From Algoriphagus alkaliphilus (lineage in GTDB: Bacteria > Bacteroidota > Bacteroidia > Cytophagales > Cyclobacteriaceae), in assembly GCF_900103735.1 (NCBI RefSeq), contig NZ_FMXE01000011.1:62001-126000 (forward strand): DNA of 64,000 nucleotides, written 5' to 3'. The position numbers were made by a program, and so were the translations under genes. This document shows, piece by piece, positions 34,581 through 44,284 of this stretch. A model generated the notes under the pieces. That model ran no database searches. It had not been told where the DNA came from and worked only from the letters and a program-made list of their open reading frames with translations. Within the stretch, counting starts at the first letter, position 1; each line of letters starts with the position of its first letter.

Positions 34581-37475
34581 ATGCAGATCAATCTTTCAAA
34601 TGCTGTCAAATTCGAGAGCAGACACAATGGCCCGACAGAGGCGGAAATCGCGGAGATGTTGGAGAAAATCGGTGCCTCTTCTCTGGAGGAATTAATCAAC
34701 CAAACTGTTCCCGAATCGATTCAGTTGACTAGGCCTTTGGACTTACCAAAAGCAAAATTGGAATCTGAATTTCTGGCAGACTTCAAGGTGCTCGCTTCCA
34801 AAAATAAAGTTTTCAAGTCGTTTATCGGATTGGGATACTATGACACCATCGTACCTGGAGTCATTTTAAGAAATGTTCTGGAGAATCCAGGATGGTACAC
34901 CGCATACACACCATATCAGGCTGAGATCGCTCAGGGTCGATTGGAGGCATTGATCAATTTCCAGACGGTGGTGATGGAACTCACAGGAATGGAATTGGCA
35001 AACGCATCTCTTCTTGACGAAGGGACCGCTGCTGCTGAAGCGATGACGATGCTTCACGCGGTGAAGCCTAGGGAAAAGAAAAATGCCAACCGCTATTTTG
35101 TAGACGAGAAAGTATTTCCTCAGACCAAAGCACTTTTGGTGACCAGAGCGGAGCCGATTGGGATTGAGTTGGTATTTGGCCCTATTTCTTCCTTGGATTT
35201 AACAGATCCGGAATTGTATGGGGTGATGTTCCAATATCCAAATGGAGATGGGGCAATTTCCGATTATTCATCAATTGTAGCTGCCGCAAAAGAAAATAAA
35301 GTTTTGACAGCCTTTGCCTCTGATTTGCTAGCCTTGACACTTTTGACTTCTCCCGGAGAAATGGGAGCAGACGTAGTAGTCGGTTCTGCGCAGCGATTTG
35401 GAGTCCCTATGGGCTATGGTGGACCGCATGCCGGGTTTTTTGCTACAAAAGAGGAATTCAAGAGGCAAATACCGGGTAGAATCATTGGCGTGTCCATCGA
35501 CCGTGCCGGAAACAAGGCTTATCGAATGGCACTTCAAACTCGTGAACAGCATATCAAGCGCGAAAAAGCGACCTCAAATATCTGTACAGCACAAGTACTC
35601 CTCAGTGTGATGGCCAGCTTCTATGCAGTCTATCACGGACCAAAAGGTCTGAAAAATATTGCTTTGCGTGCACATGGCTTGGCCAAGTTGACTGCCACTG
35701 CATTGAGCAAGGTTGGATTGAATGTAGCGGACCATGCCTTCTTCGATACCATTCAGATCAAAATGAATGAAGTTTCCAGAGAACGAGTTCGTGGACTGGC
35801 TTTGGGAGCAAATATAAATTTCAGATACGAAGCTGATTCCATTTTCATCTCCTTTGACGAAACGAAGTCACTAGAGGATGTAAAATCCATCGTGAATATT
35901 TTTGCCACAGAGGAAGGAAAGCATACGCTGACTTTGGATAAGCTAGTAGAAGGGCTTCAGTTGGAGTTGCCGGCAGCTTTAGCTAGGAAATCCGACTATC
36001 TGACGCACCCAGTATTTAATAATTATCACAGCGAGCACGAGATGCTTCGCTACATCAAGCGATTGGAAAATAAGGATCTTTCTCTTGTTCATTCCATGAT
36101 TTCATTGGGCTCTTGTACCATGAAACTGAATGCAACGGCTGAAATGATTCCGGTGACTTGGCCTGAATTTAGTCAATTGCACCCGTTTGCTCCAATGGAT
36201 CAGACTTTGGGGTATCAGGAGCTGTTCACCAACCTGAGAACTTGGCTGACTGAAATCACCGGTTTTGCGGACACTTCTTTGCAGCCTAACTCAGGTGCAC
36301 AGGGTGAATATGCAGGCTTGATGGTAATTAGAGCGTTTCACATGAATCGTGGAGAAGGACACAGAGATGTGGCTTTGATCCCAACATCAGCGCATGGAAC
36401 TAATCCTGCATCGGCCGTGATGGCAGGGATGAAAGTCGTTTTGGTGAAGTGTGACGAAAAAGGAAATATTGATATCGAGGACTTGAAATCAAAAGCTACA
36501 GAGCACAAGGACGATCTTTCTTGCCTGATGGTAACTTATCCATCGACACATGGAGTTTTTGAGGAAGCGATTCAGGAAATCTGTGCGACCATCCATCAGT
36601 ATGGCGGGCAAGTTTATATGGATGGCGCAAATATGAACGCGCAGGTAGGCTTAACTTCTCCGGGTAGAATTGGAGCTGACGTTTGTCACTTGAATTTGCA
36701 CAAGACCTTCTGTATTCCTCACGGTGGAGGTGGACCAGGTATGGGGCCAATCTGTGTCGCAAGTCATTTGGCACCCTTCCTTCCGGGAAATCCATTGGTG
36801 AAAACAGGTGGAGAACTTGCAGTTTCCTCTATTTCATCTGCCCCATACGGAAGTGCTAGTATTTTACCGATCTCTTACGCATACATCGCGATGATGGGTG
36901 GAGATGGATTGACAAATGCTACTAAAATGGCAATCTTAAACGCGAACTACATCAAAGAAAGACTAGCTGGACATTATCCGATTCTTTATACCGGTTCCAA
37001 AGGTCGCGCAGCGCACGAGATGATCGTGGATTGCAGAGCATTCAAAGAAGTCGGAGTAGAGGTGGAAGATATTGCCAAGCGATTGATGGATTATGGCTAT
37101 CACGCACCGACAGTTTCTTTCCCTGTTGCAGGAACTTTGATGATCGAACCTACCGAATCTGAGACCAAAGCCGAATTGGATAAATTCTGTGATGCTTTAT
37201 TATCTATTCGTGAAGAAATCCGCGAAATAGAGGAAGGAAAAGCTGACCGTGTCGAAAATGTGTTGAAAAATGCTCCGCATACGGCTAAAATGGTGCTTAC
37301 AGGAGAATGGACGATGCCTTACTCCAGAGAAAAAGCGGTATTCCCGATAGCCTTTGTAAAGGAAGGAAAGTTCTGGCCAACAGTAAGAAGGATTGATTCT
37401 GCATATGGCGACAGGAATCTTGTCTGTAGCTGTATTCCTGTTGAAGAGTATGCAACTGAGACTGAACTAGCTTAA
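34581..37475 (+). CDS. gcvP: Glycine dehydrogenase (decarboxylating), P protein
   Basis: 964 residues, the full-length single-chain form with both halves. PLP lysine in [20 protein letters not shown], preceded by [13 protein letters not shown] and [16 protein letters not shown]; the N-terminal half has [21 protein letters not shown] and [10 protein letters not shown]. It decarboxylates glycine and passes the aminomethyl group to the lipoyl H protein. The other gcv genes are not in the window, but lipA, which makes the lipoyl group, lies next to it in convergent orientation. Confidence 0.97.
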   Translation: MQINLSNAVKFESRHNGPTEAEIAEMLEKIGASSLEELINQTVPESIQLTRPLDLPKAKLESEFLADFKVLASKNKVFKSFIGLGYYDTIVPGVILRNVLENPGWYTAYTPYQAEIAQGRLEALINFQTVVMELTGMELANASLLDEGTAAAEAMTMLHAVKPREKKNANRYFVDEKVFPQTKALLVTRAEPIGIELVFGPISSLDLTDPELYGVMFQYPNGDGAISDYSSIVAAAKENKVLTAFASDLLALTLLTSPGEMGADVVVGSAQRFGVPMGYGGPHAGFFATKEEFKRQIPGRIIGVSIDRAGNKAYRMALQTREQHIKREKATSNICTAQVLLSVMASFYAVYHGPKGLKNIALRAHGLAKLTATALSKVGLNVADHAFFDTIQIKMNEVSRERVRGLALGANINFRYEADSIFISFDETKSLEDVKSIVNIFATEEGKHTLTLDKLVEGLQLELPAALARKSDYLTHPVFNNYHSEHEMLRYIKRLENKDLSLVHSMISLGSCTMKLNATAEMIPVTWPEFSQLHPFAPMDQTLGYQELFTNLRTWLTEITGFADTSLQPNSGAQGEYAGLMVIRAFHMNRGEGHRDVALIPTSAHGTNPASAVMAGMKVVLVKCDEKGNIDIEDLKSKATEHKDDLSCLMVTYPSTHGVFEEAIQEICATIHQYGGQVYMDGANMNAQVGLTSPGRIGADVCHLNLHKTFCIPHGGGGPGMGPICVASHLAPFLPGNPLVKTGGELAVSSISSAPYGSASILPISYAYIAMMGGDGLTNATKMAILNANYIKERLAGHYPILYTGSKGRAAHEMIVDCRAFKEVGVEVEDIAKRLMDYGYHAPTVSFPVAGTLMIEPTESETKAELDKFCDALLSIREEIREIEEGKADRVENVLKNAPHTAKMVLTGEWTMPYSREKAVFPIAFVKEGKFWPTVRRIDSAYGDRNLVCSCIPVEEYATETELA

Positions 37476-37491
37476 ATAAAAAAGTTGAATG

Positions 37492-37531
37492 AAAACAAAA
37501 ATGGCTGCCAATTGGCAGCCATTTTTGTTTT
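37492..37531. terminator. 40-base perfect palindrome, bidirectional terminator gcvP/lipA
   Basis: A perfect palindrome centred at 37511/37512, core ATGGCTGCCAATTGGCAGCC with A-rich left and T-rich right flanks. Its right end overlaps the first bases of the lipA stop codon region (stop at 37530). Confidence 0.85.
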
Positions 37532-38408
37532 AAATGTTAACATGTCGCTCCGCATGATAGGAAGATCTAACTAAAGGTCCGGATTCCACATATTTTAGAC
37601 CTCTTTTTAATCCTTCCTCCCGATATTCGGCAAAGAGATCAGGATGAATGAACTCTGCGACTTCTATGTGCATTTTAGTGGGTTGCAGGTATTGACCCAG
37701 AGTGAGAATATCACACCCATGTTGAACCAGATGGTCCATAGCAGTCAGGACTTCTTCTTTTTTTTCCCCAAGACCAAGCATGATCCCAGTTTTTGTCCGT
37801 TTTCCAAATTCTTTTGTCAACTTGATCTGTTCCAAGGAACGCTCATATTTTGCCTGTGGGCGAACTCTTCGATACAAACTTCCGACTGTTTCCATGTTGT
37901 GAGACACCACTTCTTGTCCTCCACTGATCATTCGATAAAGTGCATCCCAATTTGATTTCACATCAGGGATTAGCGTTTCGATGGTTGTTTCTGGCGAAAG
38001 TTCTTTGGTCTGAACTACGGTCTGATACCAGATTTCAGCACCCTTGTCTTTTAATTCATCCCGATTTACTGAGGTGATGACGGCATGTTTTACACCCATT
38101 AATTTGATCGCTTCGGCTACTCTTCTTGGCTCATCGGTATCATATTCAGGCGGTCTGCCCGTAGCAACAGCACAAAATGAACAAGAGCGCGTACAAACAT
38201 TTCCCAAAATCATGAAAGTCGCTGTGCCTGCTCCCCAGCATTCTCCCATATTAGGGCAATTCCCACTTTCGCAGATGGTGTGAAGTTTATGTTCGTCGAC
38301 TAATTTTCTGACTTTGGCGTATTCTTTTCCCACGGGAAGCTTCACCCGTAGCCAATCTGGCTTTTTGCGGCGGGTTGCTTCTTCTGAGATTACTGGCAAT
38401 TCAATCAT
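37530..38408 (-). CDS. lipA: Lipoyl synthase
   Basis: 292 residues. Both iron-sulfur motifs are intact: the auxiliary cluster [12 protein letters not shown] and the radical-SAM motif CTRSCSFC; the C-terminal RSSYHAE provides the serine ligand known in LipA. It inserts two sulfur atoms into octanoyl groups on E2 and H proteins. The start at 38408 has a -7 box 18 bases upstream. Confidence 0.96.
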   Translation of the reverse strand: MIELPVISEEATRRKKPDWLRVKLPVGKEYAKVRKLVDEHKLHTICESGNCPNMGECWGAGTATFMILGNVCTRSCSFCAVATGRPPEYDTDEPRRVAEAIKLMGVKHAVITSVNRDELKDKGAEIWYQTVVQTKELSPETTIETLIPDVKSNWDALYRMISGGQEVVSHNMETVGSLYRRVRPQAKYERSLEQIKLTKEFGKRTKTGIMLGLGEKKEEVLTAMDHLVQHGCDILTLGQYLQPTKMHIEVAEFIHPDLFAEYREEGLKRGLKYVESGPLVRSSYHAERHVNI

Positions 38409-38425
38409 TACTTTCGGATTTGGTA

Positions 38426-38457
38426 CAAAGGTAACTGTGAAGATTTCAAAAACCCAA
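38426..38457 (-). promoter_or_regulatory. lipA promoter (TACCTTTG -7, possible TTG -33)
   Basis: On the minus strand TACCTTTG (38433-38426) fits the -7 consensus, and TTG (38457-38455) lies 21 bases upstream as a possible -33 element. Confidence 0.5.
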
Positions 38458-38463
38458 TTGGGT

Positions 38464-39192
38464 TTATTTTCGGAAACCGTAGAAAAAGGTAAAATAAGCA
38501 GACTGAAAGAATTGGTTGTTTTCTGCAGTAGGGATGAGAGGTATTTCTTTGTTATAGCCTTCTAGCATGTAACCGACTTCCAATCCGGTAGCGCTGCTTC
38601 TAAATACTCCAAACTCGAACATAAGTGCGGCTTTCAAGGTAGCCCCAACTGCAATTTCAGATTGTCCAATCCCTTGAAAAAGTCTTCCAGATCCCAAAAT
38701 ATTAAATCTGCTTTGATGGACTTCCGGATTATATTGTTCAGTGACAGTTTGGACTCTGCTGACTGCGTATTCAATAAAATAAGGAGCAATCAAGCCAATA
38801 GTAGGGCCCGCAGCAGCTAAAGCACTTACTTGAACGCCTTGGTTTGGTGCTTTTTTAAAAAGCACTATTTCACGCCCGTAATGAGGTCTTATCGCGTAGA
38901 GATAGTTTGATTTTCCGAAAATGTAGCTATTGCCTAGAACCGGATTGTATCTGGCTTCTTTTTGGCTTTTTACGTTAGACAATTCAATCCCCCAAAATGA
39001 AAATTGTGAATCGTCTATTCGAGTTCCTGCTTTGAAAACAATTCCTCCAATAAGGCCTCCATTTGTGTTTTTATTAACACCAAACAGGTATTCCTTATCA
39101 TATTCATAATTTCCCACATCCTCTCTTTGAGGAAAAGCGGTCAGGGATATGAAGAAGAAAAATACGGGTAAGATTAATTTCAGCTTGCTCAT
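38464..39192 (-). CDS. Probable outer-membrane or secreted protein, unknown function
   Basis: 242 residues. Signal peptide [22 protein letters not shown]. The rest alternates polar and hydrophobic residues and ends in an aromatic strand ([12 protein letters not shown]), as outer-membrane beta-barrels do. I do not recognise the family. Repeated glycine-rich turns such as [13 protein letters not shown] and [17 protein letters not shown] fit barrel strands. Located upstream of lipA in the same direction, but 55 bases apart and with a separate lipA promoter. Confidence 0.7.
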   Translation of the reverse strand: MSKLKLILPVFFFFISLTAFPQREDVGNYEYDKEYLFGVNKNTNGGLIGGIVFKAGTRIDDSQFSFWGIELSNVKSQKEARYNPVLGNSYIFGKSNYLYAIRPHYGREIVLFKKAPNQGVQVSALAAAGPTIGLIAPYFIEYAVSRVQTVTEQYNPEVHQSRFNILGSGRLFQGIGQSEIAVGATLKAALMFEFGVFRSSATGLEVGYMLEGYNKEIPLIPTAENNQFFQSAYFTFFYGFRK

Positions 39193-39216
39193 TCGAGTGG
39201 GTCGAAAATATTGCTC

Positions 39217-39224
39217 TATTTTTG
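39217..39224 (+). promoter_or_regulatory. -7 box (TATTTTTG) before osmC-like gene
   Basis: TATTTTTG fits TAnnTTTG and lies 38 bases before the ATG at 39263; no clear -33 element. Confidence 0.4.
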
Positions 39225-39262
39225 GTTATAAGTGTTTAACTGTATTTTAAAAGTAAGAGTTT

Positions 39263-39667
39263 ATGCCCACTATTAAAAGTTCATATTTAGGGAATTTGAG
39301 AACCCAGTCGGAGCACCTTCAGTCCGGTACTCAGCTCCTTACCGATGCGCCTATCGATAACAACGGGAAAGGTGAAGCCTTTTCTCCGACTGATCTGGTT
39401 GCCAGTGCTTTGGGGAGTTGTATGGTGACAATTATGGGTATAGTAGCAGATAGGGAAGGTGTTTCTCTGAATGGTCTGACCTGGCAAGTAACGAAGATCA
39501 TGCAAGCCTCTCCTCGAAAGATTCAAGAAATAGTTGTGGATTTTGAGTGGGACAATCCCATTGATGATTCTGTTTTTATACAAAAACTTAAGAATGCTGC
39601 GCGAACTTGTCCTGTAGCGCTTAGCCTTGATCCGGCCATTAAGCAGACAATAAACTTCAAGTTCTAA
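39263..39667 (+). CDS. OsmC/Ohr family protein
   Basis: 134 residues. The two redox cysteines of the family are present, in VASALGSCMVTIMG and in ARTCPVALSL. Members reduce organic hydroperoxides using the first cysteine; this short YhfA-like type is less well characterised. It precedes an oxygen-sensitive Fe-S serine dehydratase, 48 bases away on the same strand, so cotranscription is possible. Confidence 0.9.
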   Translation: MPTIKSSYLGNLRTQSEHLQSGTQLLTDAPIDNNGKGEAFSPTDLVASALGSCMVTIMGIVADREGVSLNGLTWQVTKIMQASPRKIQEIVVDFEWDNPIDDSVFIQKLKNAARTCPVALSLDPAIKQTINFKF

Positions 39668-39715
39668 GCGAATCGAATTCTTTTTCGGTTCTTTGTAAGT
39701 CTATAAACCCAATTA

Positions 39716-40627
39716 ATGATGTGTTATCTCTTTGAAAGTTTCAAAGGCTGGAAAGAATACTGTGAAAGCCAAAATGTCAGCTTAGTTCAATCAGTGATTG
39801 AATATGAGGTTGAACAAAAGAATTCTTCTGAAGAAAGAATTTGGACCGGACTCCAACACGCCTATTCAGTCATGAAAGACGCAGTTAAAACAGGACTGGA
39901 AGATGAAATGTCATCAAGATCAGGGATGATCAATAATGGAGCAAAAAAAGTATTCAATCATCCCCTAGCGGTACTTTCTCCCGAATTTCAAAAATTGATT
40001 TCCAGGGCTCTGGCAGCCAAAGAAGTTAATTCCTGTATGGGAAGAGTGGTTGCGGCGCCAACTGCAGGTGCTTCAGGCATACTTCCGGGAACACTTGTCA
40101 CCTTACAGGAAATTCATGGCTTGAGTGACTCAAAAATATTGGAAGGGCTTTTGGTTGGTGCTGGAATTGCCTTGATCATCGAAGAAAAAGCGAGTCTTGC
40201 AGGAGCGGTAGGTGGCTGTCAGGCAGAAACTGGTTCAGCAGCAGCCATGGCGTCAGGAGGGATTGTTTACTGTTTGGGTGGGACAATTGATCATGTTTTT
40301 AATGCAGTTGCCATTACTATTCAGTGCATGCTCGGGTTAGTTTGTGATCCAGTTGCTGGTCTTGTGGAAGTGCCTTGCGTTGTAAGAAATGCAAGTGCAG
40401 CAGCGATAGCATTCAGTTCGGCGCAAATCGCTTTAGCCAATGTGAATGCTGTGATTCCGGTTGACGAATGCATTGAGGCTATGGGAGAGATTGGAGCATC
40501 AATGGAAAGCAGATATAAAGAAACAGCTATGGGTGGATTAGCTGCTACATTGACGGGTCAAGAAATATCCAAGCGGGTTTTGATTCAGGATATTGAGATC
40601 TTGCCTGACGAAAATTTACCCGAGTAA
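39716..40627 (+). CDS. sdaA: L-serine ammonia-lyase, alpha-type subunit
   Basis: 303 residues corresponding to the alpha (catalytic) part of iron-sulfur L-serine dehydratase: NSCMGRVVAAPTAGASGILPG, GGCQAETGSAAAMASGGIVYCLGG and CDPVAGLVEVPCVVRN carry the cluster cysteines. It deaminates serine to pyruvate. No beta subunit follows. The N-terminal 60 residues (MMCYLFESFKGWKEYCESQN) are not beta-like, so the beta part is either elsewhere or not needed. It converges with the downstream membrane-protein gene, overlapping by 12 bases. Confidence 0.85.
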   Translation: MMCYLFESFKGWKEYCESQNVSLVQSVIEYEVEQKNSSEERIWTGLQHAYSVMKDAVKTGLEDEMSSRSGMINNGAKKVFNHPLAVLSPEFQKLISRALAAKEVNSCMGRVVAAPTAGASGILPGTLVTLQEIHGLSDSKILEGLLVGAGIALIIEEKASLAGAVGGCQAETGSAAAMASGGIVYCLGGTIDHVFNAVAITIQCMLGLVCDPVAGLVEVPCVVRNASAAAIAFSSAQIALANVNAVIPVDECIEAMGEIGASMESRYKETAMGGLAATLTGQEISKRVLIQDIEILPDENLPE

Positions 40628-41074
40628 TCGAATAAAAAATGGAATTTGAAGTATTTGCTCAATGGTAAGACTGAAAATAAATGCCCAAAATATTGCGCTC
40701 CACAGCATATGAAAGTAGATGTTTCGCTTTTTAGTCCCAAAAGAAACTAATATCAAAGTCCCACCTATTGGAGTTAATAATATCGGTGTTGCAAATGCAA
40801 TACCGATTTCGCCATATTTTTTCCAAAGCGTCACAATTGATCTTGACCTTTTACTAAAAACGATCTTTTTCCTTTTGATTCGAAGAGCAAGAAATTTTTT
40901 AAATCTTGTTCCAATTAAGGTAAACAAGAAAACGCTGGTCATCATTCCTGAAACGCTCACCAGCATTATTTTCCAAAATCCATAACCTGCTGCTGAACCG
41001 AGGATTGGTCCTGCCACAAATTTAAATAGACAAAGAAAATATATGCCGAAGAATGTAATTAGAGATTCACTCAT
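40616..41074 (-). CDS. Small integral membrane protein, unknown
   Basis: 152 residues with about four hydrophobic helices, split by a basic loop (FKKFLALRIKRKKIVFSKRSR). The segment KYGEIGIAFATPILLTPIGGTLILVSFG resembles the small multidrug-export-like family PF06695, but I would not name it on that alone. Overlaps the antiporter gene by 4 bases (ATGA), so it is the last gene of a upp/antiporter operon. Confidence 0.65.
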   Translation of the reverse strand: MSESLITFFGIYFLCLFKFVAGPILGSAAGYGFWKIMLVSVSGMMTSVFLFTLIGTRFKKFLALRIKRKKIVFSKRSRSIVTLWKKYGEIGIAFATPILLTPIGGTLILVSFGTKKRNIYFHMLWSAIFWAFIFSLTIEQILQIPFFIRLLG

Positions 41075-42012
41075 AAGAGAAAATACAAATATGCGAAATA
41101 GCTCAAAAGGAGTATTGATCCTTCAAATTGCGAAATTCGCATTTTTCTTCTCATCAAAAGAAAAAGAAGTAAAGAGATTCCAATCATCCACAGATAGTCG
41201 GATTGGATAAAAGCCTCGGAAATATTGATCGGATTTATAATCGCCGTGATTCCAATGATCGAAAGAATATTCATAATATTACTTCCAAGGATGTTTCCTA
41301 ATGCAAGATCCGTTCGCTTTGATAAAGCTGCGATAATAGATGTGATGAGTTCTGGCAGACTAGTGCCAATAGCAACGATTGTCACCCCGATTACTCGTTC
41401 TGAAACTCCAAATTGTCTTGATATAAGTATAGCATTATCCACCAAGAGCTCTGAACCAAAGTATAAGCCGATGGTCCCTCCTACAAGTAGACCGATGGAA
41501 GCTGCCCAGGTGTAATTTCCCACAGGGCCAAATTCTTCAGGATTACTCTCTTGGCTTTTCTCAATTCCCTTCCCCAGATTCCTTAATAGGTAGGCATTGA
41601 AAGCTATGAAGGAAATAAACAGGGAAATTCCTTCCCAAACTGAAATAATGAGATCTAGGCTTAGGGTATAAAAAATTAAGGTAACTAATAGCATCATGCT
41701 ATAGTCAAATCGAATGTGGGTTTGGCGAATAAGGATCGGGTAGAATAAACTGCTTAAACCTAAAACCAGTGCGATATTAGAAATATTTGAGCCTACGACA
41801 TTCCCAATAGAAATGTCGCTATTACCCTTAAGTGAAGCATTTATACTAACCAAAAGCTCGGGAGCTGAGGTGCCAAAAGCAACCACAGTTAATCCAATTA
41901 AACCTGCACTCATCCCTAACTTTAAAGCAATGGAAGAGGCACCATCTACCAAAAGCTTCCCGCCAAGGAGGAGGATCAGTAATCCTATGGCTAGAAAAAA
42001 ATAAATGATCAT
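41071..42012 (-). CDS. Calcium/sodium antiporter (CaCA superfamily)
   Basis: 313 residues from the ATG at 42012, four bases after the upp stop; an in-frame ATG at 42084 would extend into upp and is unlike the family. Two inverted repeats carry the alpha motifs GTSAPELLVSI and GTSLPELITSI, each followed by a GN-x-x-GSNI/M segment (GNVVGSNISN, GNILGSNIMN). About ten transmembrane helices. Exchanges Na+ or H+ for Ca2+ at the inner membrane (YrbG type). Confidence 0.93.
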   Translation of the reverse strand: MIIYFFLAIGLLILLLGGKLLVDGASSIALKLGMSAGLIGLTVVAFGTSAPELLVSINASLKGNSDISIGNVVGSNISNIALVLGLSSLFYPILIRQTHIRFDYSMMLLVTLIFYTLSLDLIISVWEGISLFISFIAFNAYLLRNLGKGIEKSQESNPEEFGPVGNYTWAASIGLLVGGTIGLYFGSELLVDNAILISRQFGVSERVIGVTIVAIGTSLPELITSIIAALSKRTDLALGNILGSNIMNILSIIGITAIINPINISEAFIQSDYLWMIGISLLLFLLMRRKMRISQFEGSILLLSYFAYLYFLL

Positions 42013-42016
42013 CGCC

Positions 42017-42658
42017 TTAGATTTTTTCTCCGAATGCAAGATCTCCGGCATCGCCAAGTCCTGGGACGATGTAGAACTTTTCATTCAGAGATAGATCCAA
42101 GGCTCCAAGCCATAATTTATAAGGAACTTTTACGTTTTCCTTTATGTACTTTACACCTTCTGGGGAGGCAATAATTGCCACAATATGAATAATCTCAGGA
42201 GTGCCATGGGTCAAAATTGTTTCGATGGAGCGAACAAAAGATTTACCTGTCGCCAGCATTGGGTCTGCTAAGATCACCGTTTTACCCTCAAGATTTGGGC
42301 TTGCGTGATAGCCTAAGTTTATTGCCACCTCATTCGATCCTTCCTCTCGAAAAGCCCCTATAAATCCACTTTCAGCTCTGTCGAAAAAATTTAAGAATCC
42401 TTGGTAAAAGGGGATCGAAGCCCGAAGAACTGCAAAGATGACAGGGTCAATACTTGGCGTTTTTATTTTTGTATTAGCCAATGGTGTCTGAATCTCCTTT
42501 TCTTGGTAGGGGAAGGATTTTGAAATTTCATAGGCCAAAATTTCTCCGATTCTTTCTAGATTTTTCCGAAATCTTAATCTATCTCTTTGAATCGTAATGT
42601 CACGAAGTTCAGCAATAAATTGATTTCCAATTGAGTTGATTTCTTCTAAAACAAACAT
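42017..42658 (-). CDS. upp: Uracil phosphoribosyltransferase
   Basis: 213 residues. PRPP motif ILADPMLATGKSFV and the C-terminal uracil-binding IVPGLGDAGDLAFG are those of Upp. Converts uracil and PRPP to UMP. Followed closely by the antiporter, with which it probably shares a transcript. Confidence 0.95.
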   Translation of the reverse strand: MFVLEEINSIGNQFIAELRDITIQRDRLRFRKNLERIGEILAYEISKSFPYQEKEIQTPLANTKIKTPSIDPVIFAVLRASIPFYQGFLNFFDRAESGFIGAFREEGSNEVAINLGYHASPNLEGKTVILADPMLATGKSFVRSIETILTHGTPEIIHIVAIIASPEGVKYIKENVKVPYKLWLGALDLSLNEKFYIVPGLGDAGDLAFGEKI

Positions 42659-42669
42659 GGTATTAGTAT

Positions 42670-42709
42670 AAATACTTAGTCCGATTTATTTAAACCGGAC
42701 TAAGTATTT
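42670..42709 (-). terminator. Long hairpin between the OmpA gene and upp
   Basis: Perfect 14-base stem AAATACTTAGTCCG / CGGACTAAGTATTT with a 12-base loop, lying 3 bases after the OmpA-TSP3 stop on the minus strand. Confidence 0.75.
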
Positions 42710-42712
42710 GAT

Positions 42713-44008
42713 TTATTGGATTTTAAAATTCGTTCTTCGTGCCAATTGACGAGCCTCAGGTGACGCTTTATCAACTGAAGTATCTTCCCCATAACCTTTG
42801 AATGAAAGTCTTGCAGCATCAACTCCTGAAGAAACTAACAAATCATATACTGCTTTTGCCCGCTTCTCTGAAAGCTTCATGTTATAATTTTCCGTTCCAA
42901 GTTCATCGGCATAACCTTCAATTTCCATACGAACCCCTGGATTTCTCTTCATGAAGTTGGACACATAGTGTGCGGCACTTATGGAATAACCTAATGGTTT
43001 TGATCTGTCAAATGCGAAGTAAACATTTACATACCCATCATTAATTGCTTTTTTCAGGAAGTCAACCTCATCTAAAATCTCTACTTCTGAGGGGCAGCCG
43101 TTAAGGGAAGATGGCCCTGGTTGAAATGGGCATTTATCAAGGTGATCAGGAGTCCCATCTCCATCTGAATCAAGTGTTATTCCTAAAGAATTAACCCTTG
43201 CTCCTGAGGGAGTATTTGGTTCCTTGTCCAAGTAATCAGGAATACCATCTCCATCAGAGTCTTTGAGCATATCTTTGATTTCAGTTATTGCTTCACTTAG
43301 TTCAGTTTTGGTAGCATACTTTTCATCAGCGAAGTACCAATCTGCATGTTTTTCAGCCTTTCCTAAATAAAAATTCAATCCAAGCGTACCTGTCCACCAA
43401 GTTCCTGTAGCGTGGACAAATGGATTACTTGGGGGATTTGGTTGGTCCAAAGCATTGTAATAATTCCCATCTAATGTATAAGTTTGTCTGCCATTGATAT
43501 TTACAGAAATATCTCCAGTTAAAGCTACTCTATCAGATAGGTTAAATAATGAAGTTAAACCAGTAGTGATAATGTAGTAATATTCTGGCTCTAAAGAATA
43601 TGTCGCAGGTTTTTTATAATCAATTCTACCCCCACCTGCGCCAAAATGGCCAAGTAAACCTAGCTTCTTAGAAAAAGATTCGAAGTTTAACATTTTTCCA
43701 AAGTTGCCAACCCCTTGAAGAGTTATGGTTTGATAGTTAGTTGTAAACTCCGGACTTTTTCCTTTGACTTCCCGGAAATTTCCCGTCCCTAAGTTTCCTT
43801 TAAACCCAACATACTCATTGATCATATATCGTGCTCCGATGTCAATATGTCCCAGATTTAAAGTGGGTGATAGATATCCTGGGGTTAGGGGCCCCATTGG
43901 TTTATTAAAGCCTCCATTTAATTCGATTGACCATCTGTTAAATTCATTTTGAGCGGAGACTTTCAATGCGGTTCCTAGTAGAAGGATTACGATAAGGTAT
44001 TTTTTCAT
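42713..44008 (-). CDS. OmpA-family outer-membrane protein with TSP type-3 repeats (copy 1)
   Basis: 431 residues: signal peptide (to about 20), an N-terminal eight-strand-like barrel (20-230), calcium-binding thrombospondin type-3 repeats (DSDGDGIPDYLDKEPNTP and DSDGDGTPDHLDKCPFQPGP), and a C-terminal OmpA peptidoglycan-binding domain (EGYADELGTENYNMKLSEKRA, RLSFKGYGED). It ties the outer membrane to the wall. A close paralogue is encoded 276 bases upstream in the same direction. Confidence 0.92.
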   Translation of the reverse strand: MKKYLIVILLLGTALKVSAQNEFNRWSIELNGGFNKPMGPLTPGYLSPTLNLGHIDIGARYMINEYVGFKGNLGTGNFREVKGKSPEFTTNYQTITLQGVGNFGKMLNFESFSKKLGLLGHFGAGGGRIDYKKPATYSLEPEYYYIITTGLTSLFNLSDRVALTGDISVNINGRQTYTLDGNYYNALDQPNPPSNPFVHATGTWWTGTLGLNFYLGKAEKHADWYFADEKYATKTELSEAITEIKDMLKDSDGDGIPDYLDKEPNTPSGARVNSLGITLDSDGDGTPDHLDKCPFQPGPSSLNGCPSEVEILDEVDFLKKAINDGYVNVYFAFDRSKPLGYSISAAHYVSNFMKRNPGVRMEIEGYADELGTENYNMKLSEKRAKAVYDLLVSSGVDAARLSFKGYGEDTSVDKASPEARQLARRTNFKIQ

Positions 44009-44230
44009 CCTAGAGAAATAGGGTTTAATGTTTGTACCAAGGTAAAGTTAAATAAGGCTGTGTGAAAAATTCCATAAAATTTTCATGAATCGGGGAAATT
44101 CACTTTTGGAAATAATTAGAAAATAAAACATTTCTTTGAAAAATCTGCATTCGACAGGTGAGTCTGGATGTTTTTCCAAGAAAACCTGCCTGCTTCAAAA
44201 TGGATTTCTTTTAATGGAGCTTAGATTTAA

Positions 44231-44263
44231 AAAAAAGCCCGACTATTAAAATAATCGGGCTTT
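44231..44263 (-). terminator. Terminator after OmpA-TSP3 copy 2
   Basis: On the minus strand AAAGCCCGATTAT pairs with ATAGTCGGGCTTT (one mismatch) and is followed by a run of T, 21 bases after the stop. Confidence 0.8.
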
Positions 44264-44284
44264 CAAAATTTTTGGAGTTAGTAA

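Noticed and set aside
34435..34695. 86-codon frame upstream of and overlapping gcvP
   Set aside because: It overlaps the gcvP promoter and start in another frame, has no family character, and is composed like out-of-frame sequence.
39716..40627. Serine dehydratase as a broken alpha-beta fusion
   Set aside because: The alpha part is complete with its own start, and separate alpha subunits occur; no beta-like debris was found on either side.
42012..42084. N-terminal extension of the antiporter
   Set aside because: Those residues are encoded within upp and are unlike the hydrophobic start of the family; the ATG at 42012 fits.
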